Assembly: GCA_019843655.1 (NCBI GenBank) | Contig: JACDQD010000007.1 | Coordinates: 29,230,816 to 29,294,815 of the forward strand | Direction of reading: 5' to 3' | Length of the DNA stretch: 64,000 nucleotides | Origin: Lethocerus indicus | Lineage: Eukaryota > Arthropoda > Insecta > Hemiptera > Belostomatidae | Notes under the pieces: generated by a model | The model's database searches: none | What the model saw: the letters and a program-made list of their open reading frames with translations, nothing else | Told to the model about the DNA's origin: nothing | Part shown: piece by piece, positions 59,101 to 64,000 of the stretch | Position numbering within the stretch: position 1 is the first letter of the stretch | Layout of the letters: each line of letters begins with the position of its first letter | Program-made: the position numbers and the translations under genes

Positions 59101-62100
59101 GCAACGGAGTTCTTAACCTGTTCCCACTTATTGCCGAAGATTTTATTGAGTTTTTATTGTCTATTTTCCCGATTATCGCAATAAATATTGTTAAAAATTC
59201 ACTATCAATGTAACATAAAATATTTGAAGAAATAAAACTTGCCCGTATATCCTGTATCCGCTGAAGAGTTTGAAAAGTCTTAACGCGGGGCTGGAGCGAG
59301 ACTATTTCATTTATTAAAACATTTTTTTTTTTAACCCTTTCGCTGCCAACGGCGCTTTTCCTTTTCCCATTTCGGTACCGAAAACTGGACGAAAAATGAT
59401 CATTAATTCGTTGGTTTTCGACGCTTCTTCTAGCGGATATTTTTTCATATAATCGAATACAATTTTATTAATAAATTTTTCCCCCCCGACGTGGGGAAAA
59501 AAAACGGGACGAATATAATCTGTGACGATACGGAGGAATCATCTGAAATTTCTCCAATTTTTGGAGAAATTGGATACAAAGGTGAAACTGATGGCGAATG
59601 GTGGCGAATGACAACAATTTTTTTTTGAGCGCACAGAGAATTCTGTCCCCGAAAATTTTCGATTTCGATGAAAATCTATCAGCGAAAGCGAACCAGAATC
59701 GCGTCAATATATATTAGAAATTTTTCATTTTTCTTCGGCGAAAATTTACTCAAACGCATCATCGAGAGATAATTGTGCGTACCGCGCGAAAACTAGACGC
59801 GTTTAAACCGCGAAAAAACTAGATTTTAACGCGCTGGAAAAATTACAAAATGTAACGATCCTGCACCGAAGTATGTTAATGTCGAGACTAAAAAAAAAAT
59901 AAATAAATAAAAATAAAAAAATTGGTCGACCGACCGATTGACGCCCGTGGAAAGCAATTGGAAAAAAGGCAGATATTTGAATTTTGTGCACTTTCGTTGG
60001 CGACAAAACCGAGAGACGGCGATAATAAATTAACGGAGCATCGTCGACAGATTTTGTAATTTTTTTAAAAATTTATTTCGGTTCCAGTACACCGCGTAAA
60101 CCGTTGTCGTCCAACAACCTACTGAGAGAGATAGAGGAATTAATATCCAGGATTTTGTAGCCGTTACGCAGCGAAAGGATTAACTCTTTATTCCAATTAT
60201 ATGGGGGGGGGGCTAAACCGGAGAATATTAATATTCTATTTTTTCAACAATTATATACATAGGCCGGCGGCCAGATATTTTACGTTTTCTCGTACAACGC
60301 TTTCTCTGTAATTTGGGCCGAACGCTGTAAACTGTCTACGGGAATATCTCGATCGGCAAAATATTATATAATAAAGACTAAATTACGAAGATATATCGTA
60401 AATGGTTTAAGATAGGCGATCGAAAAACGGGGCCGATGAGTTGAAAACAAAATGTCGGCCATTTAAGAAAATGGCCGACAGCCACGGCCATTTATATCTT
60501 TTTTTTCTATTATTTTCTATTATAATTTTTCTATTTTCCAAAAAAGAAATTACAAAAAAATTTTACCGAAAATACTTCAAAACGCCGTTTTTTTTTTTTC
60601 AATACACTATATACCCCTTTAATAATCCAAAAATTACGCACTGCAATACATCTAGTTACATTAGTAATTTTACATGAGTAGGGTTTTTTCAAAACGTTTT
60701 TCAGGATTCCTCACAATTGATTTAAATTTGCCAATTAAAGTCGATCAATTCTTGGAGTTCCTTGCAAAATATGCGGTATAATAAATTCCAAACTTTCAGG
60801 CCAAAAACGATTAATTGATGAAAGCGATACAATTTGGCATTTTCATCAAAAATAAAGTTCAACTCACCCTTTCATTAAATACCTATATATTCTAAGGTTT
60901 TTTTTTCAAAAGCCAGCAGTTTTCCAGAATTGCACACAATTGACGCTGTTTGCGCCAATTAAATTCGATCGATTGGAACCGCAATTAAGACGAGAAAAAA
61001 AAATTGTCCGTTCCTTGAAATATTCGGTATAATAAGTTTTGGGAAGCGATATTGAATATTGACGAAAGCGACAATTCGGCATTTTCACCGAAAATAAACT
61101 TCAAATCACCCTTTTTTTTAAATACCTAGTATATATATATATATAGTCTAATAACCCAAGAATTTTGTATCGCAATAGGTACATTTTTAGTTGTAATTAT
61201 TTCATTTAGTGCGGTATATCTCGAAGAACAATTGACACAGTTTACAATGTTTGCTCTCTACAATAAAAACTCATATATCTTAGAGGAATTCTGTGTCGGA
61301 CAAACCAGTTATTTATTAGGCAGGTTAAGAACCCCTTTATTTTATTTTTTATTTTTTTGGGGGGGGATGCCAAAAGCTAAGGCTTCATATCTCTGTTCGG
61401 TTTTGCTTTCCGGCTTCTATTCAATCTTTTTTTTTTGTTTTCAATCTTATCCTAAATAAAAAAAAAAAAAATCGAACAAGACCGGTGGAAAAATACAAAA
61501 AAAAAAATGTTTGTAATAAGAACCGTGAGATGCGTAGCGGAGGTCGTTGTATCGGCGCTATAGGAAGTCCCTTAGCTGGTTAAAGAACCGGGTCCTCCAG
61601 GCTGGCGGCCTAGAGACTGGCCAGCTCCCTGCCCAATATCAACTTAACTTACTTTTACAACTTACTTACTTTACTTACTTACATACAACTTAGCATCATC
61701 TCATTCTACGTTCCGAAGGTGCGACACAAGTATATAAGAGAGCCACTATCCGGAAAGTTTCAATCGAATTGTTAAAACAAGGGATGACAATGAAATGTGT
61801 TCCTACGACTGATGATAATAGTCTTTTCGCTGCTGATTAGTTCGATGGATTGTTCAATTATTTTAAATTATTTATTGAATAACGATTTGACGAAATGAAT
61901 GTACTTTCGACAGTAATCCGCCCATCGACGGCTATTGCACTTACTGCGTAAAATCGCATGGCCGTTTTCTCCTCTTATTTAATGTAACATATATACATAC
62001 ATATGTACATCTGTTACCAGATATCGGTCTTACAGAGAGCATATACGAGGTCTGTTCAAAGAGTATCGCAAATTTTAGATTTCCGCGAATTGAAGTATAT

Positions 62101-63306
62101 TCAATCAATGGTCATTTCGTAGCCTCAATGCCGACAATTTCAGCCGTCGTGAACGTTTTCAGTTAATCTTTTAAAGCGGCTTTTCTCGCAAGTTTTTTTT
62201 TTGGTTCGTCTTCGATTTTTACAATTTTCTTTTCTCATAGAATCCGTGTCAAATTTTGCGCGAAATACAAAATAAAGTGTGCAGAAACGTATCGAATGTT
62301 GACTGTGGCATATGGTGAAGCTACCTTTGACCAAAGCGACGTTTATCGGTTCTTATAACGATATTTACAATTATTCTGAAAGTAAATACCGCATAGAATT
62401 TTGTATGATGTTAAAACTATGTAGGTCTAAGAATATATTATTATAATATATATTTATTGTATATTGTTCATATATATATATTTATTTTAATTATTTTTTC
62501 CTTCAAATAACATTTGTTTTATTTTATTCTTTAAGCCAGGACACGATCTCAGTTTTTCGCCTACAATTTCTGTTTTACGTTCGACGGAAAGTACAAAAAA
62601 ATTAGGGTTATCAATTTTAAATATAATATTTAAAATAAGGGAGAAAACGCAGTAAATAATCAGCAGCGAAAAGGTCAAAAAACGGTATAATAATTTGACC
62701 CGGGTTGTCAGAGAATGTTGAGTGAAAATTAGCAGAAATTAATATCGTAAATTAATTTACGAATGCATAATACAATTTTTACTGCGACTAAATTACAAAA
62801 TTTCGATTGATGTAATTTATCCCGGATTTTTATGGATTGGGGAATTCCATCCAAAAGAGTTCGGATCAAATTATTATTGAAGTTCGGGGCCTGAATAATT
62901 TTTATCGATTTTCAGGTCGGATTAGAGATCTCGGGATTCTAACGTGTTACACGTTACAGAAGAAAAACGATAAACGTTCTACACTGTTCACTGTTTCTGA
63001 ATAGTGATAAAAATAAATAGGAATTCCAAATGACACCTAGTCTAGAGTTTGTAATACAAACGACTGGTTTTAACTATGGTGGGGGGCTCTAATTCGTTCC
63101 TAAATTCTATAGTATACGTATCTCTTTACTCACTGTTGTAACCGTACGGGACCTGGACGGGATAATGCTGCTGTTGCTGCTGCTGCTGCTGTTGTTGTTG
63201 TTGTTGTTGTTGGTGGGCGGCCGAAGATGTCGACGCCAAGTGCCTGCACAATGCTTCCACTTCCTCTCGGTGCCGCCTCTGCATCGCTTCCAACTCCATT
63301 TTCTGC
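53188..63306 (-). CDS. 3' end of a gene, probably a WNK kinase (exons 63306-63134 and 53489-53188)
   Basis: The 63-kb exon encodes QKMELEAMQRRHREEVEALC RHL, a coiled coil that resembles the conserved C-terminal WNK segment (DLQSRQKHEIESLYTKLG type), followed by 15 Gln and HYPVQVPYGYN. Its donor A|GTGAGT is phase 1. The next acceptor TGCACAG|GT completes a Ser codon and opens GYNSNNNGHGSSLEGYSTAP. The last exon has 12 Gln, an Asn-rich run and a Ser/Pro tail ending PHPRRL-stop. The kinase domain would lie beyond the right edge. WNK kinases regulate cation-chloride cotransport through SPAK/OSR1. Coding status is firm; WNK identity rests on one short coiled coil. Confidence 0.6.
53650..53962 (-). 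mobile_element. Deleted mariner element in the last intron of the WNK-like gene
   Basis: Ends: GTCGGCAACTAAGTAATTGC (53652) and TCAATAACGCCACTTGTTGT (53937) in inverted relation, 313 bp. Inside, CCACCGGAAGTCCTCCGGAG then CGCTCCTCGTCTTTTAACGA matches the mariner linker that expanded at 36930-37135. Confidence 0.75.
53966..54215. repeat. ~20-bp tandem array, about 12 copies
   Basis: GCCATTTTTAGCTCCAAAAA and GCCATTTTTAGCCCAAAAAT variants. It abuts the right end of the mariner remnant. Confidence 0.9.
54405..54706. mobile_element. Long palindromic copy of the TATTGGGTGTACC-family MITE
   Basis: The left arm has GGTAATCGACAATTTGATAA and TTGAGGAGTTATCTCCAGAA. The right arm has GAAGAACTCCTGAAGACCGA and CTTATCAAATTGTCGACTAC in inverted order, meeting near 54540-54560. 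It shows the family also exists as a full inverted repeat. Confidence 0.7.
54707..55796. other. Intron DNA, no gene seen
   Basis: AT-rich sequence with homopolymer runs. No splice-bounded frame in phase with the WNK-like exons. Confidence 0.4.
55797..56295. mobile_element. Palindromic element with CT/CA expansion in its centre
   Basis: Left arm ATACCTGTTCTGTGGTCCGC, GTAGATTTCGCGTGTTTCTA, CGCCATCTTCAGTAGCTGTG. Then 55925-56152 CT/CCT repeats and 56153-56182 (CA)n. Right arm GACAGTGAGGATGCCCCACT, GAAGCGCTACTGAAGATGGG, GAGAGGAGACGGAAACGCAG. The microsatellite sits exactly where other copies have their loop. Confidence 0.75.
56625..56700. repeat. Short 15-bp repeat (GGAGTTGGAGATTTT)
   Basis: Five imperfect units of GGAGTTGG(A/C)GATTTT. 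The apparent GDFGVGDFGV or LQNGQLQN peptides are products of this repeat. Confidence 0.8.
57585..58580. mobile_element. Cluster of palindromic-element arms
   Basis: Left arms near 57595, 57843 and 58235, right arms near 57788, 57975, 58080 and 58450. They share GGCACCCCCAGACTGCACTG, TTTGTCGGGTTATCTGTCAA and GAGGTCCTCCAGTAGGATTA, which define a subfamily not seen elsewhere in the window. One end, GGCAGACCGCAAAACAGGTT, is at 58556-58575. Confidence 0.8.
58989..59213 (+). CDS. Weak candidate terminal exon of an unknown + strand gene or a retrocopy
   Basis: Follows AAAATTTCAG and is open for 74 codons plus a stop: LQHETCRNANRAIRVAVNED, SDELMKKMKMKWMHFHRRNG, then a hydrophobic C-terminus, TAA, and AATAAA 15 bp later. 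It lies in the large intron of the WNK-like gene on the opposite strand. No family recognised and no upstream exon found, so it may be chance or a decayed copy. Confidence 0.2.
   Translation, partial: LQHETCRNANRAIRVAVNEDSDELMKKMKMKWMHFHRRNGVLNLFPLIAEDFIEFLLSIFPIIAINIVKNSLSM
59214..62045. other. WNK-like intron DNA, no gene seen
   Basis: AT-rich with G-runs (60204-60213), T-runs and short TA runs. Two related stretches (about 60700-60880 and 60900-61110, both with TTTTC..CCAAAAACGAT/GGGAAGCGAT and GAAAGCGA...TTCGGCATTTTCA) look like an old ~210-bp direct duplication. No exon found. Confidence 0.4.
62046..62352 (+). mobile_element. 5' end of a different mariner lineage
   Basis: Starts with the terminal-repeat-like TACGAGGTCTGTTCAAAGAG TATCGCAAATTTT. 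A + strand frame at about 62235-62349 reads HRIRVKFCAKYKIKCAETYR then MLTVAYGEATFDQSDVYRF, matching the first helix-turn-helix of mariner transposases (RxxIKFC.KLGK.A.ETYxML..AYGE). It ends in a stop; the rest of the transposase is missing. Confidence 0.7.
62353..63133. other. Intron DNA next to the WNK-like exon, no gene seen
   Basis: AT-rich unique sequence. Short TA runs near 62440-62485. Confidence 0.4.
63134..63306 (-). CDS. WNK-like gene, coiled-coil and polyQ exon
   Basis: Acceptor GTTCTTTCAG, donor A|GTGAGT, phase 2 in and 1 out, 57 full codons. It encodes the ELEAMQRRHREEVEALCRHL coiled coil, ASTSSAAH, 15 Gln (CAA then CAG codons) and HYPVQVPYGYN. Confidence 0.8.
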
Positions 63307-63350
63307 CTGAAAGAACAAGACACGACGGTCAATATATAAATAAATAGATA

Positions 63351-63924
63351 TATTGGGTTGCCGACAAAGTAATGGCGGAATTCACCGCAACAAGTGGCGT
63401 TGTACGTATTTTTAAGTACGTCAATATCTTTGCACGGATAAGCCGTAGATGGTTTCGAATGCATGCATAAGATACATTCGGCTTCTCCGCAATGTCCCTC
63501 ATCGAACTGTGGCGATCCGAATCAATAATGGCCTTTATTCGGTCATCGTCGACCTCCACTGGACGCCTCCGGGTGATGCCCTCGTCTTTTAACGAAAAAT
63601 CCCCGACCGAATTTCGCGAACCGGTACCGGCACTGCGTGTCTTCTAAGGCTTCATCGCCGTACATACAACTTTTATGAGCCTTCGAAAATAAAAAAAAAG
63701 CGAAATATGGCGGAGAGAAACGCTTGCTTCAGTTCACCGTGTTTTAGCTTTTATATTTCACACACACGACCGGTCGATGTAATTTTGATACCGAATATTT
63801 CAGAAAAGACCAAATAAATAACGTATCGAAGAATCTTATCAGCAAAGATGTAGTGTCGTACTTAAAAAATATGTACAACGCCACTTGTCGGTGAAATCCG
63901 CAATTACTTAGTTGTCGACCCAAT
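63351..63924 (-). mobile_element. Mariner element with intact ends and deleted transposase
   Basis: About 572 bp with ~70-bp inverted terminal repeats: TATTGGGTTGCCGACAAAGT AATGGCGGAATTC at the left and the complement GAATCC..GCAATTACTTAGTTGTCGACCC at the right, in TA-rich flanks. On the minus strand, broken transposase pieces read YGDEALEDTQCRYRFAKFGR, then after a frameshift SLKDEGITRRRPVEVDDDRI and KAIIDSDRHSSMRDIAEKPN VSYACIRNHLRLI. These are the two N-terminal helix-turn-helix regions; the catalytic domain is absent. It inserted about 45 bp upstream of the WNK-like exon acceptor. Confidence 0.85.
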
Positions 63925-64000
63925 ATATATATATATATAAATACATAATTTTTAAGAAATTCTACAAGAAAATAATTTTGTAGCTTTCAAACTCTACTCT

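Noticed and set aside
61510..61640. GC-richer stretch reminiscent of a tRNA-derived SINE
   Set aside because: No A-box/B-box pair or cloverleaf could be drawn, and no second copy is in the window.

Overview
The window is a repeat-laden stretch of an animal nuclear genome. Spliced genes with GT-AG introns, three lineages of mariner-like elements, a secreted chitinase-like (GH18) gene and a WNK-like kinase C-terminus all fit an arthropod, probably an insect. No species-level marker is visible, so that placement is inference. Most long open frames in the window are artefacts of tandem repeats. The real coding DNA is a small set of short exons that I joined by splice signals and reading phase.

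Layout. Positions 1-2350 hold a divergent tandem repeat, unique AT-rich DNA and a mariner MITE. From 2351 to at least 27803 on the + strand lies a partial GH18 chitinase-like gene: a signal-peptide exon (2351-2414), an exon at 7102-7236 and an exon at 27591-27803. Its two introns (4.7 and 20.4 kb) contain at least nine different tandem arrays and many copies of a palindromic mobile element. From 28 to 39 kb there is mostly repeat DNA: a palindromic-element cluster (29.9-32.0 kb), a 100-N assembly gap, about 20 copies of a 173-bp satellite (32.1-35.6 kb), and decayed mariner elements. From 47086 down to 39388 on the - strand is a complete 12-coding-exon gene for a 309-residue protein I do not recognise. 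Its middle is built from five tiny same-phase exons, each carrying one RRCxTPxP-like motif. From the right edge down to 53188 on the - strand is the 3' end of another gene, probably a WNK kinase: a coiled-coil/polyQ exon (63134-63306) and a terminal exon (53188-53489), followed by a candidate long AT-rich 3' UTR.

What stands out. (1) The micro-exon repeat gene, with an extra decayed module in one intron. (2) A palindromic (foldback-type) element family with the core CGCCATCTTCAGTAGCG, present as about 45 half-copies in 64 kb; one copy inserted into a satellite array has a clear 10-bp target duplication. (3) Tandem arrays tied to mobile or inverted structures: a 27-bp array enclosed by ~65-bp terminal inverted repeats, a GC-rich array grown from the linker of a mariner transposase, two head-to-head GGGGTACATG arrays, and one ~104-bp satellite present in opposite orientations 16 kb apart. 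No tRNA, rRNA or CRISPR array was seen. No promoter could be supported.
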